Assembly: GCA_963818775.1 (NCBI GenBank)
Contig: CAWFUF010000033.1
Span: 66,028 to 130,027 of the forward strand
Origin: JAMXLO01 sp963818775
GTDB lineage: Bacteria > Pseudomonadota > Alphaproteobacteria > Acetobacterales > Acetobacteraceae
Reading direction: 5' to 3'
DNA length: 64,000 nucleotides
The position numbers were made by a program, and so were the translations under genes. Position 1 is the first letter of the stretch, and the number at the start of each line of letters is the position of its first letter. This document shows, piece after piece, positions 45,857 through 54,331 of the stretch. The notes beneath the pieces were generated by a model. The model saw only the letters and a list, made by a program, of their open reading frames with translations, was not told the origin of the DNA and searched no databases.

Positions 45857-45906
45857 TCTGGCAAAATGGCCTTCTCTGCGGTCTATTGCCAGACCGCTCC
45901 GCGGCC

Positions 45907-47706
45907 TCAGCTCGCCAGTGCCAGCTCCTCCGCCACAATGTACGGGACCGTGCCGGCGACGGCTATCTCCAGCATCGGCACCCCACCGACCGCCGGCAGA
46001 GGCAGAAGGGCATAGCCATCCGTCCAGCGCCTGAGCGCTATCCCGTCCCGCTCCGCGGCCCACCAGCCGCTGACAAGTGACGGATGATCGAGCGGAATGT
46101 CACACACCTCGTCCCCGCCGCGCACCACAAGACGCGCAATCTGCACACCAAGGCAGCGGCGATCCTCCAACCACGGACGCGCATCGCACGGAGCGGCCGC
46201 GTGTGAAACGAGGCGCACTTCGCTCGCTCCGCGCGGCAGCATGAAGATATATCGGTGCGCATCGGTGGTCACTGGCTTGATCACCCGGTCCCCTGCAAGC
46301 AGGCGCAGCTCCGGGTCACCTGTGGTCTGTGGGCTGACCGGCCGGCGACCGAGTGCGGCAGCGCGCTCAGCCAGACTCTGCCAGACAGGCCCGATGGACT
46401 TCTCATCCGTCACGAACGGTTCGCAGGAATTCGCTTCGCGCGTTGCATTGTCCGCATCATCGGTGAGATCGGGATAGAGATGGCCAGGCTGACTGGAGTT
46501 GGCGAAGAAGCCGCGATTGCCGGTATCCAGATAGCTCTCCGCCGGCAAACCTTCGGCCAGCATGATGGCGTGCTTCTCGAGCTCCACATGGTAGTAGACG
46601 ACAGAGCTCCGATCGGTCTCTTGCCGGATCGTCGCGCCATTGATCAGTTGCCGCGCGCAGATCAGCTTTCCTTCTGTCAGGATGGCGTGATCCGGCGAGA
46701 CCAGCAGGTCGCGATGCGGCACATTGTCGGCAAACGCGCCCCGCTCGATGCGGATCGGCGCGACCAAACGCGGCTGTGGATGCGCTGCAAGGTTCACACG
46801 CCGATGGCCGATCCATATCACCGGAACCGGTGCAAGTTCGTCGCCACGGAGTGCCATCACTTGATCGCCCGGCCGCAGGGTCTCGACTGCAACTTGGCCA
46901 TCGATGGCCTCGACCATGGTGCCCTGTGCGTAACAGACCATCAGCACTGTCCCGCCGCTGCCATCGTCGGCAAGGGCGAAGGCGCCAGGATTGTTGATAT
47001 GGGCGATGGTGAAGACCGCGACGTTACCTGAGTCGATGGTCAGGGTCGTGCCGTTGTATTGCGTGGTTAACTGATTCGAGAATGGCAGCGAACCGATATC
47101 GATCTCGTTGTCACCGCCAAAACCCACAATCGTTGCATTCAGCGTGCCACCAGCGTTGTCGAGCACAAACGTGTCGGAACCAGTGTCGGCAAAGCTGATC
47201 ACGTTGGCCGCCGCATTGACGCCCGTGACGTTGCCGCCGACCTCGAGCGTCCCGTCCAAGGAAATCGCGTAATCGCCGCTGCCCGAGACCGAGCCCGCGA
47301 ACAGCTCACCACCATCGACAGCGACTGTGCCACCGCTGTCAATGATGCCGCTGCCGATGTCGAGCACGCCCTCGGTCATCGCGGTCGAATTGGCATCCAG
47401 GGTGAAGCTGCCGAATACGCTCCCTGTGCCACCCGCACCGACATCGAATATGCTGTGAGTGAGGGTCGCGTTGCCTAAGATTGACAAGGAACCATCGTCG
47501 ATCAGGCGAATCGATCCTGAGGCCCCCCCAACGTGGAGGGTCCTTATCTGGTAAGGACGCTCAACCGCCGTAATGACCACTGAGTATGTGCCGGACGCAT
47601 TGATCACAACATCGTTGGTGTTGGTGGGAACACCCCCGCTCCAGTTCGAGGCAACCTCCCAGTTCGATGAGCCTTTAGCGGCGCCGACCCAGCTATTGGT
47701 CGCCAT
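45907..47706 (-). CDS. Hint-domain protein with beta-rich N-terminal repeats
   Basis: 599 residues from ATG 47706. The N-terminus (WVGAAKGSSNWEVASNWSGG) and residues to ~250 form Gly/Ser/Thr/Asn-rich, beta-helix-like repeats (GVLDIGSGIIDSGGTVAVDG, GTLEVGGNVTGVNAAANVIS). From C258 a Hint (Hedgehog/intein) domain begins: VCYAQGTMVEAIDGQVAVET with LRPGDQVMAL, and LLVSPDHAILTEGKLICARQ gives the conserved His. The rest (~440-599) looks like a beta-rich tail. Such proteins are multicopy in Acetobacteraceae and their function is unknown; self-cleavage or surface exposure is possible. It separates the exonuclease and helicase of the repair set. Confidence 0.85.
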   Translation of the reverse strand: MATNSWVGAAKGSSNWEVASNWSGGVPTNTNDVVINASGTYSVVITAVERPYQIRTLHVGGASGSIRLIDDGSLSILGNATLTHSIFDVGAGGTGSVFGSFTLDANSTAMTEGVLDIGSGIIDSGGTVAVDGGELFAGSVSGSGDYAISLDGTLEVGGNVTGVNAAANVISFADTGSDTFVLDNAGGTLNATIVGFGGDNEIDIGSLPFSNQLTTQYNGTTLTIDSGNVAVFTIAHINNPGAFALADDGSGGTVLMVCYAQGTMVEAIDGQVAVETLRPGDQVMALRGDELAPVPVIWIGHRRVNLAAHPQPRLVAPIRIERGAFADNVPHRDLLVSPDHAILTEGKLICARQLINGATIRQETDRSSVVYYHVELEKHAIMLAEGLPAESYLDTGNRGFFANSSQPGHLYPDLTDDADNATREANSCEPFVTDEKSIGPVWQSLAERAAALGRRPVSPQTTGDPELRLLAGDRVIKPVTTDAHRYIFMLPRGASEVRLVSHAAAPCDARPWLEDRRCLGVQIARLVVRGGDEVCDIPLDHPSLVSGWWAAERDGIALRRWTDGYALLPLPAVGGVPMLEIAVAGTVPYIVAEELALAS

Positions 47707-47844
47707 GCTCTCTCCTCTCCTCGCCACGCGTGCAGACGCGGCCGATGGTCCCCTTCGGTCCGCGGACAGTCGCTTCGCTCGGTTAACAGTCCATGAATCC
47801 GCCCCCGGCTTCCCGCCAGATGCAAGACCAAATAGAACGGTGGG

Positions 47845-48456
47845 ATGGCCGGAACATTGCCAGAACCTTTTGCCGCGTGGTTCGCGCGTCAGGGATGGAC
47901 GCCACGGCAGCATCAGCTCGCGATGCTGGCCGCCGCCCGCACCGGGGGCAGCGTGTTGCTGGTCGCGCCCACCGGCGGGGGGAAAACTCTGGCAGGATTT
48001 CTGCCCACATTGGTGGCACTGAGCGAGGCGCCGCGCGCAGGCATTCACACGTTGTACGTCAGCCCGCTGAAGGCGTTGGCCAACGACATCGCGCGCAACC
48101 TGACCCGCCCGGTCGAGGAGATGCGGCTCTCAGTGTCGATCGAAACGCGCACCGGCGATACGCCAGCCAACCGCCGCGCGCGCCAACGGGTCAGCCCACC
48201 GAACATCCTGCTGACCACGCCGGAAAGTCTGGCGGTTCTGCTGTCGTCGGCGGATGCACCATCGATGTTCGCGGGGCTTGCCTGCGTGGTGATGGACGAG
48301 GTGCATGCGCTGGCCGGCACCAAGCGCGGCGACCAACTGGCATTGTGCGTTGCGCGGCTGATGACGCTGGCGCCGGCGTGCCGCCGTGTCGGACTATCGG
48401 CCACCGTGGCGCACCCTGACGCGATCCGCGCCTATGTCGGCGCCGAGAACGGGTGA
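47845..48456 (+). CDS. Lhr-type DEXH helicase, N-terminal part (RecA1)
   Basis: 203 residues. Motif I VLLVAPTGGGKTLAGFLPTL, Ia LYVSPLKALANDIARNL, II VVMDEVHALAGTKRGDQLAL and III VGLSATVAHPDAI are all present, so this is a complete first RecA-like domain of the ligase-associated DEXH helicase (Lhr relatives). The frame ends at TGA 48456 right after RAYVGAENG, where homologues continue without a break. The next frame starts with GTG 48453, overlapping the stop by four bases. See the findings: either one deleted base, or a true split gene with coupled translation. Confidence 0.88.
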   Translation: MAGTLPEPFAAWFARQGWTPRQHQLAMLAAARTGGSVLLVAPTGGGKTLAGFLPTLVALSEAPRAGIHTLYVSPLKALANDIARNLTRPVEEMRLSVSIETRTGDTPANRRARQRVSPPNILLTTPESLAVLLSSADAPSMFAGLACVVMDEVHALAGTKRGDQLALCVARLMTLAPACRRVGLSATVAHPDAIRAYVGAENG

Positions 48457-50306
48457 TCGATCAGCCCGACGGCACGCCGCCGGAGCTCGCGATGATGCTG
48501 CCGGAAGGTGAATTGTCCTGGTCCGGTCACATGGGCCTTGAGGCAGCGCCTGGGGTGATGGCACGTATCCGGTCCGCCCGCATGACGATCGTGTTCGTCA
48601 ACACCCGCGCGCAGGCGGAGCTGTTGTTCCAGGCGCTGTGGAGGCTGAACGAGCCGACACTGCCGATCGCGCTGCACCACGGCTCGCTGGAGGTCGAGCA
48701 GCGCCGGCGCGTCGAGGCGGCGATGGCGTCTGGCAAACTTCGTGCCGTTGTGGCGACGTCGTCGCTGGATCTCGGCATCGACTGGGCCGGCGTCGATCAG
48801 GTGATTCAGATCGGTGCGCCGAAAGGGGTGGCGCGCCTGCTACAGCGCGTGGGGCGCGCCAATCACCGGATGGATGAGGCATCGCACGCCGTCCTGGTCC
48901 CGGCCAATCGGTTCGAGGTGCTGGAATGCGAGGCCGCCATGCTTGGCGTATCCGCGCGCGAACTGGACGGCGAGCCGCCGCGGCCGGGTGGACTTGATGT
49001 GCTGGCGCAGCACCTGCTTGGCCTCGCCTGTTCGGCACCATTCCGTCCGGATGATGCCTACGCCGAGGTGCGGCGCGCGGCGCCATATGCGGAGCTGTCG
49101 CGCAAGGACTTCGACGACGTGCTCGCGTACGTGGAGAATGGCGGTTACGCACTCGCCGCCTACGAGCGTTGGCGCAAGCTGTTCCGCGACAGCGAAGGCC
49201 GCGTGCATGTGCGCTCGGAGCGCATCGCGCGACAGCACCGCATGAACATCGGCACGATTGTCGAGGCACCGCTGATCAAGGTGCGCCTGGTTGGCAAGAA
49301 ACGCCACGGCCCCGTGCTGGGCGAGGTGGAGGAGAATTTCGTGAACCTCCTGCGTCCGAGTGACACGTTCATGTTCGCCGGACGCCTGCTGCGCTTCCTG
49401 CGGCTGCACGAGAACGCGGTGGAATGCGCGGATGGCGGCACCGGCGAGCCGATGGTGCCGGCCTATGAAGGCGGCAGGCTCCCGCTCACCACCAACCTCG
49501 CCAACCGTGTGCGCGGGCTGTTGCAAGACCCGTCGAGCTGGGGGGTGTTTCCCGAGGGCGTGCAGCATTGGCTGAAGCTGCAGAAGGCACGGTCGCGGCT
49601 GCCCGGACGCAATGATCTGCTCGTGGAGACCTTCCTGCGTGGCGATCGCTGGTACCTGGTGGCTTACTGCTTCGAGGGCCGCAATGCCCATCAGACGCTG
49701 GGGATGCTCCTGACCAGGCGCATGGAGCGTGAGGGTTACGCGCCGCTTGGTTTCGTCGCGACCGACTATGTGCTGGGCGTGTGGTCGGCGGAGCAGCCGC
49801 GCGACGTGGCGAAGCTGTTCGATCAGGACATGCTGGGCGACGATCTGGAGGCGTGGCTGGCGGAAAGCTCGATGCTGCGCCGGACGTTTCGCAACGTCGC
49901 GGTGATTGCCGGGCTCATCGAACGCAACCATCCAGGTGCGGAGAAGACGCGGAAGCAGGTGACGGTGAATTCGGACCTGATCTACGACGTGCTGCGGCGT
50001 CACCAACCGGACCACATTCTGCTGCGTGCCACGCGTGCGGATGCGGCCGGTGGCCTCACCGATCTGTCGCGCATCGCGGGAATGCTGACGAGGGTGAAAG
50101 GAAGGGTCGTGCACATGGTGCTGTCACGTGTTTCGCCGCTGGCGGTGCCGGTGCTGCTGGAGATCGGCCGGGAAAGCGTACGGTCGGACGCGGACGAGGA
50201 GAGGCTGCTGGCGGAGGCCGAGGCGATCATCGCGGAGGCGACGGGAGAGCAGGAGCCCCCACGTGCCAGGCGCCGCCCGATGCAGGCGTCGCTGTTCAGT
50301 TCATGA
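48453..50306 (+). CDS. Lhr-type DEXH helicase, C-terminal part (RecA2, WH and Lhr core)
   Basis: 617 residues from GTG 48453. Motif IV-VI are here: MTIVFVNTRAQAELLFQALW, AVVATSSLDLGIDWAGVDQV and GVARLLQRVGRANHRMDEAS, followed by the winged-helix and Lhr beta-barrel region (HRMNIGTIVEAPLIKVRLVG, LGEVEENFVNLLRPSDTFMF, LHENAVECADGG). The frame is otherwise open to the end and has no internal stops, so the split is the only defect. The product should unwind DNA/RNA hybrids only together with the N-terminal part. Confidence 0.88.
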   Translation: MIDQPDGTPPELAMMLPEGELSWSGHMGLEAAPGVMARIRSARMTIVFVNTRAQAELLFQALWRLNEPTLPIALHHGSLEVEQRRRVEAAMASGKLRAVVATSSLDLGIDWAGVDQVIQIGAPKGVARLLQRVGRANHRMDEASHAVLVPANRFEVLECEAAMLGVSARELDGEPPRPGGLDVLAQHLLGLACSAPFRPDDAYAEVRRAAPYAELSRKDFDDVLAYVENGGYALAAYERWRKLFRDSEGRVHVRSERIARQHRMNIGTIVEAPLIKVRLVGKKRHGPVLGEVEENFVNLLRPSDTFMFAGRLLRFLRLHENAVECADGGTGEPMVPAYEGGRLPLTTNLANRVRGLLQDPSSWGVFPEGVQHWLKLQKARSRLPGRNDLLVETFLRGDRWYLVAYCFEGRNAHQTLGMLLTRRMEREGYAPLGFVATDYVLGVWSAEQPRDVAKLFDQDMLGDDLEAWLAESSMLRRTFRNVAVIAGLIERNHPGAEKTRKQVTVNSDLIYDVLRRHQPDHILLRATRADAAGGLTDLSRIAGMLTRVKGRVVHMVLSRVSPLAVPVLLEIGRESVRSDADEERLLAEAEAIIAEATGEQEPPRARRRPMQASLFSS

Positions 50307-50318
50307 CGGTATCGCCAG

Positions 50319-50407
50319 CCCCCTCCCCCCAACCCCCTCCCGCAAGGGGAGGGGGAGAAAACCGACTTCTCCCCCTCCCCTTGCGGGAGGGGGTTGGGGA
50401 GAGGGGG
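50319..50407. repeat. 89-bp GC-rich palindromic repeat
   Basis: Two arms of ~41 bp (50319-50359 and 50367-50407) are near-perfect reverse complements (the left arm ends GGGGAGGGGGAGAA, the right arm begins TTCTCCCCCTCCCC) around a 7-nt loop (AACCGAC). It lies between the helicase stop and the PdeM start. This kind of C-run/G-run palindrome is a common dispersed repeat in alphaproteobacteria. It would form a strong hairpin in the transcript joining the two genes. Confidence 0.85.
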
Positions 50408-50418
50408 TCGTGGTCCCA

Positions 50419-51096
50419 ATGACCGCCGCTCCCATCCACCTCGCCGGAGAGCGGCTGATGCTGGACCCGGCCGGTGCCCTGCACTGGCCCGCCACCAATC
50501 TGCTGGCGGTATCGGACCTCCATCTCGAGAAAGGCTCCTCCTACGCCCGCCACGGCCAGTTCCTGCCACCCTGGGACACCCACGCCACACTGGATCGCCT
50601 CACCTTGCTGCTCCGCCGCTACCAGCCACTCCTAGTGGTAGCCCTCGGCGACAGCTTCCACGATAGCGACGGCTCAAACCGCCTCCCCGTCAGTGAGCTC
50701 TCGCGCCTTCGCGCCATGACCGAAACGCATCGTTTCATCTGGGTCCAGGGCAACCACGATCCGTCACCGCCGCACGGCGTGGGCGGCGAATGGGTCGAGG
50801 AGTTCACCACCGCGAGCCTCGTGTTCCGCCATCAGGCCAGGTCAGACGCACAGGCCGAGGTCTCCGGCCACCACCACCCCAAAGCAGCGGTACCCGCACG
50901 CGGCGGCAGCGTAAGCCGCCCTTGCTTCGTCAGCGATGCCTGCCGCCTGATGATGCCCGCATTTGGAGCCTACACGGGCGGCCTCGATGTTCGCGATCCG
51001 GCAATCTCGCGGCTGTTCCCGCGCGGCGGCCGCGCATTCCTGCTGGGTAAGGAGCGCCTGTTCAGCTTCACGCTGGCGACGTTGCGTTCCGGCTGA
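50419..51096 (+). CDS. pdeM: Ligase-associated endonuclease PdeM (metallophosphoesterase)
   Basis: 225 residues from ATG 50419. LLAVSDLHLEKGSSYARHGQ, LLVVALGDSFHDSDGSNRLP, RFIWVQGNHDPSPPHGVGGE and AEVSGHHHPKAAVPARGGSV give the metallophosphoesterase set; RPCFVSDACRLMMPAFGAYT plus GGLDVRDPAI is specific for PdeM. It completes the repair group with the exonuclease and the helicase. Confidence 0.9.
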   Translation: MTAAPIHLAGERLMLDPAGALHWPATNLLAVSDLHLEKGSSYARHGQFLPPWDTHATLDRLTLLLRRYQPLLVVALGDSFHDSDGSNRLPVSELSRLRAMTETHRFIWVQGNHDPSPPHGVGGEWVEEFTTASLVFRHQARSDAQAEVSGHHHPKAAVPARGGSVSRPCFVSDACRLMMPAFGAYTGGLDVRDPAISRLFPRGGRAFLLGKERLFSFTLATLRSG

Positions 51097-51119
51097 CCTG
51101 GCCGCAGGCTGGCGACGAA

Positions 51120-51797
51120 ATGGCGGTTCGATCAATCCCGCAAGACACCCCCATCCGGGTGGTGGGTGACGTGCATGGCGAGGCCGTCGCATTCGGCTAC
51201 GCAGCCGCCACTGACCGCTTTGTGGTGCAGCTGGGCGACCTAACCGACTATGGGCCAGACAACGCCGGCACGCTGCGCATCATGTTCCGCCTGATCGATG
51301 AAGGCCGCGGACTGTTCCTGCTGGGCAATCATGATCTGAAGCTGGCACGCTTCCTCGCCGGCCATCCGGTCCGCAACGAGACGACCCTGAGCGCGACGCT
51401 GGCTCAGCTCGACGACGAGCTGCGCAGGCGGGTGGTGGCCGAGGTCGCCAGCGCTCCCGCCTGGCAGCGCCGCGACGGCGCGGTCTTCGTCCACGGCGGC
51501 TTTCACACGGCGATGCTCGAGGCGCCCGCGCCTGAGCACAATCTTGATCGCGCGCACGGCGTGCTGGCGCGGGCTCTGTACGGCGAGCCCACCGGTCGTA
51601 CCCAGCCCGACGGCTACCCGGAACGCAGCCTCCGTTGGGTAGACCGCATCCCCACCGGAATCACTGTGTATTGCGGGCACGATCGGCGCAGCACAGATGG
51701 GCGTCCCTACATCCGACGTGGAGCCGCCGGCGGATCGGCGGTGTTCCTCGATACCGGCGCGGGCAAAGGAGGACATCTGTCGTGGATCGACCTGTGA
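51120..51797 (+). CDS. Metallophosphoesterase (PrpA/ApaH-like)
   Basis: 225 residues. IRVVGDVHGEAVAFGYAAAT, VVQLGDLTDYGPDNAGTLRI, LFLLGNHDLKLARFLAGHPV, AVFVHGGFHTAML and ITVYCGHDRRSTDGRPYIRR are the PPP-type phosphoesterase motifs. It could be a protein or dinucleotide phosphatase. The SDR gene downstream starts inside its stop (GTGA, 51794-51797), so the two are coupled. Confidence 0.88.
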   Translation: MAVRSIPQDTPIRVVGDVHGEAVAFGYAAATDRFVVQLGDLTDYGPDNAGTLRIMFRLIDEGRGLFLLGNHDLKLARFLAGHPVRNETTLSATLAQLDDELRRRVVAEVASAPAWQRRDGAVFVHGGFHTAMLEAPAPEHNLDRAHGVLARALYGEPTGRTQPDGYPERSLRWVDRIPTGITVYCGHDRRSTDGRPYIRRGAAGGSAVFLDTGAGKGGHLSWIDL

Positions 51798-52492
51798 GCG
51801 TCGCGCTTGTGACCGGCGGCGCGAACGGCATTGGCGCCGCGATCGCGGCACGGCTGGCGCGCGACGGCTGGTACGTGGTCGTCGCCGACATGGATCGGAA
51901 CGGAACGGCGCCATCCGGCGGCCGATACGTGGTGTGCGACGTATCGGATGAGGCGTCAGTAGGTGGGCTGCTGCGTGACGTGGCGGCACAGGAGGCGAGG
52001 CTCGATGCGCTGGTCTGCAATGCCGGGATCAGTATCGGCAAGCCGATTGCGCGGCTGACGCTGGCGGAATGGTCGCGGGTGATCGGCACCAACCTCACCA
52101 GCACTTTCCTACTGGCGCGCGCGGCCGAAACAATGCTGCGTGCAGCCAAAGGCTCCGTAGTGACGATTGCATCGACGCGCGCCCGCATGTCGGAAGCCGA
52201 CACCGAAGCCTATGCCGCATCGAAGGGAGGGCTGGTCGCTCTGACACACGCGCTCTCGATCAGCCTAGCGCCGGAGGTTCGCGTGAACTGTATCAGCCCG
52301 GGGTGGATCTTCACCAAGGGCGATCCACCGCGCGCGGAGGATCACGCGTTCCATCCCGCAGGGCGCGTTGGCACGCCGGAGGACATCGCCGCTCTCACAG
52401 CGTTCCTGGTGGGATCGGAAAGCGGCTTCATCACCGGTGCCGAGTTCATCGTCGATGGCGGCGTAACCCGGAAGATGATCTACCCGGAATGA
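51794..52492 (+). CDS. SDR family oxidoreductase
   Basis: 232 residues from GTG 51794 (GTG 51782 also possible). VALVTGGANGIGAAIAARLA (NAD(P) binding), LVCNAGISIGKPIARL, catalytic Ser in VVTIASTRARMSEADTEAYA with Y-AASKGG as the YxxxK motif, and the C-terminal SESGFITGAEFIVDGGVT typical of classical SDRs. Substrate unknown. Confidence 0.92.
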   Translation: MSVALVTGGANGIGAAIAARLARDGWYVVVADMDRNGTAPSGGRYVVCDVSDEASVGGLLRDVAAQEARLDALVCNAGISIGKPIARLTLAEWSRVIGTNLTSTFLLARAAETMLRAAKGSVVTIASTRARMSEADTEAYAASKGGLVALTHALSISLAPEVRVNCISPGWIFTKGDPPRAEDHAFHPAGRVGTPEDIAALTAFLVGSESGFITGAEFIVDGGVTRKMIYPE

Positions 52493-52495
52493 CAG

Positions 52496-53839
52496 TCAGG
52501 CACTGCGTATGGTTTGCAGGAGGAAGGCTCGGTCGCTGGCGGTGTCCTCATCCAGACCCTGTATCGTAAGATCCGCACCGCAAACAAAGTCGAGGAAAGT
52601 CCAGGCATCTTCGATGATCGAATAGGCAGGGGTCGCCTGACGCCAGAAGTCCGCGAGCAATGCCCGTGTTCGTGTCTCACCCTGATGCCGCAGGAGTGTG
52701 CGGATGGTTCGCGGCGCCGTATCCACCAGAGAACTCGCCCGCGTCTCTCGCGAATAGGTCCGGTAAAGTCCCAGCGGAATTTCGGCAGAGCGAACCCAGT
52801 CGGCGAATTCCCCCGGCAGCTCAGGTATGGCGATCTCGGTCACTGCCGCGCCGAGAGCCATTTCCCACATGCCGGGCGTCACCCTGTCCGCCGGCGCGGT
52901 GTTCCTGACCGGGGCCGAACGACCAGGAGCGTGGCAGCCGTTCGATGTGTGCGTCAACCAAAGCTCGTTGAGCTCACCGAGCATCTTACCGATCGGCGCC
53001 AGGCCGACGGAAGCAACGTAATCAGGAATGATTTCGAATATGATCGCGCGCAGCGCTGGTAATTGCGGGACGATGCTCGCTACGATCTCCATCAAGGCCG
53101 GTTCCACCAGACCGGAATGTGCATCGACCCAGAATCCGCCGGCAGCTTCTCCACCGGCCAGGTGAACCTCCCAGACCCGCTCGAGCGGTATCGACTTGCA
53201 AAATTCGGCCACGCTCTGGCGACCGTTGCGCTCGTTGCACAGCAGGTTGTGCAAATCGAGCAATATGCCGCAATCGGCGGCTTCGGCGACCTCGGCTGCG
53301 AATGCGCCATCCGGCATTTCACCCGGACGCCTGGGGAGGTAACTGACCGGCACCTCGAATGCGACAGGTACCCCGGTGGTCAGGCGACGGCGGCGGATCT
53401 GCTCAGCCGCAATTTCAACGCCGCGCTGGCATTGCGCAGGCGGCAGAAAGAAGCCTGTGCTGACAACCTGATCCGTACCGCTCGCGCCGGAAAGTATAAA
53501 TTGATTGAAGCTGAGGTGGTCGCTGATCCAGGCCGGTTGCAGCGCGGCAATATCGCCGGCGAGCGCCTCGCAATGGCTGGCGGTTTGCCTCGCGCTGCCA
53601 CCAAACGGCGCGCCGACACCGTGAAGCAACTTAGGCTGCGGCAAATGCTCGAGCGTTGCGGGAAGCCGCGACATGAAACCCGAGGACTTCATGTCGCGGG
53701 GTACCCAGAAGGTCTCCGGTTCGGCTTCGATCACGTGCACGAGACCCTCGCCGGGACGACACAGCGGATCGAGTTCTGGCCACCAGACCAAGCCGACGCC
53801 GGCCCTCGATGCAGCAGCGTTCTCGCGCGGAGATCTCAT
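52496..53839 (-). CDS. DUF692/MNIO family iron enzyme with extra C-terminal domain
   Basis: 447 residues from ATG 53839, 17 bp after the precursor gene. The DUF692 TIM-barrel occupies ~10-285: AGVGLVWWPELDPLCRPG, IEAEPETFW (E40/E42), LHGVGAPFGG (H73), WISDHLSFNQ (H108), VAFEVPVSYLP (E162), CGILLDLHNLLCN (D195, H197, N198), VWEVHLAGG (H226), VDAHSG (D239, H241) and IIFEIIPDYV (E269), the metal-ligand series of multinuclear non-heme iron oxidases (MbnB, TglH, BufB). Residues ~330-447 form a second, helical domain (GLYRTYSRETRASSLVDTAP, LADFWRQATPAYSIIED) that resembles the partner proteins MNIO enzymes normally need. It would oxidise Cys of the adjacent peptide. Confidence 0.85.
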   Translation of the reverse strand: MRSPRENAAASRAGVGLVWWPELDPLCRPGEGLVHVIEAEPETFWVPRDMKSSGFMSRLPATLEHLPQPKLLHGVGAPFGGSARQTASHCEALAGDIAALQPAWISDHLSFNQFILSGASGTDQVVSTGFFLPPAQCQRGVEIAAEQIRRRRLTTGVPVAFEVPVSYLPRRPGEMPDGAFAAEVAEAADCGILLDLHNLLCNERNGRQSVAEFCKSIPLERVWEVHLAGGEAAGGFWVDAHSGLVEPALMEIVASIVPQLPALRAIIFEIIPDYVASVGLAPIGKMLGELNELWLTHTSNGCHAPGRSAPVRNTAPADRVTPGMWEMALGAAVTEIAIPELPGEFADWVRSAEIPLGLYRTYSRETRASSLVDTAPRTIRTLLRHQGETRTRALLADFWRQATPAYSIIEDAWTFLDFVCGADLTIQGLDEDTASDRAFLLQTIRSA

Positions 53840-53858
53840 GTCGTCTTGTCTCGAACTG

Positions 53859-54044
53859 TCAGCCGATCTCGGCGGCGAGAGCCGAAAATGCCGGCCGGCC
53901 AACTGAGGCGCAGGTCTGGCAGCACACGCCTCCGCGGACACTGTTGACGTAGCCGCCCGCAACTTGTGTCACCTGTTCGGCGGTTAACTCAAGGGGAGCG
54001 TCCGGATCGACGTCCGGACACCTGGTCGTCATTTGGTCTTTCAT
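53859..54044 (-). CDS. Candidate RiPP precursor peptide
   Basis: 61 residues from ATG 54044 with AAGGAA 8 nt upstream. The leader contains APLELTAEQVTQVAGG, a helical recognition segment ending in a Gly-Gly cleavage site (residues 30-31). The presumed 30-residue core is YVNSVRGGVCCQTCASVG plus RPAFSALAAEIG, with three cysteines (41, 42, 45). It is directly followed by the MNIO enzyme gene on the same strand. Length, leader and Cys core fit ribosomally made, post-translationally modified peptides processed by MNIO enzymes. No exporter or C39 peptidase is in the window. Confidence 0.75.
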   Translation of the reverse strand: MKDQMTTRCPDVDPDAPLELTAEQVTQVAGGYVNSVRGGVCCQTCASVGRPAFSALAAEIG

Positions 54045-54074
54045 GGGCAGGTTCCTTCTACTGGTTGTCACACG

Positions 54075-54103
54075 CAACGGATTTCGACTGATCGAAACCG
54101 TTG
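54075..54103. promoter_or_regulatory. 29-bp palindrome upstream of the RiPP precursor gene
   Basis: CAACGGATTTCGA (54075-54087) pairs with TCGAAACCGTTG (54092-54103); the only mismatch is one extra A. It ends 31 bp before the precursor start in the shared region between the RiPP genes and the divergent MFS gene. An operator or a hairpin in the 5' leader are both possible. Confidence 0.5.
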
Positions 54104-54331
54104 ACGACCGGTCAGCACGGTCTCGCTGAACCTGGACGCAACCGAAACATTATGGAGAAAGTCCGCCGACGCTATGACGCAGTTCACACGCGCGCCAGCG
54201 GGTGACCGCCGGTTTCCTTGTTGCGCGTCATCCCCCGGATGTCTTAGGCTAATTGATATTCGATAGGTAAGCGGCGCAGCGCCGCACCGACGTGAATCAG
54301 CAATAACACGGCGGCAAGAGGGACGGCGACG

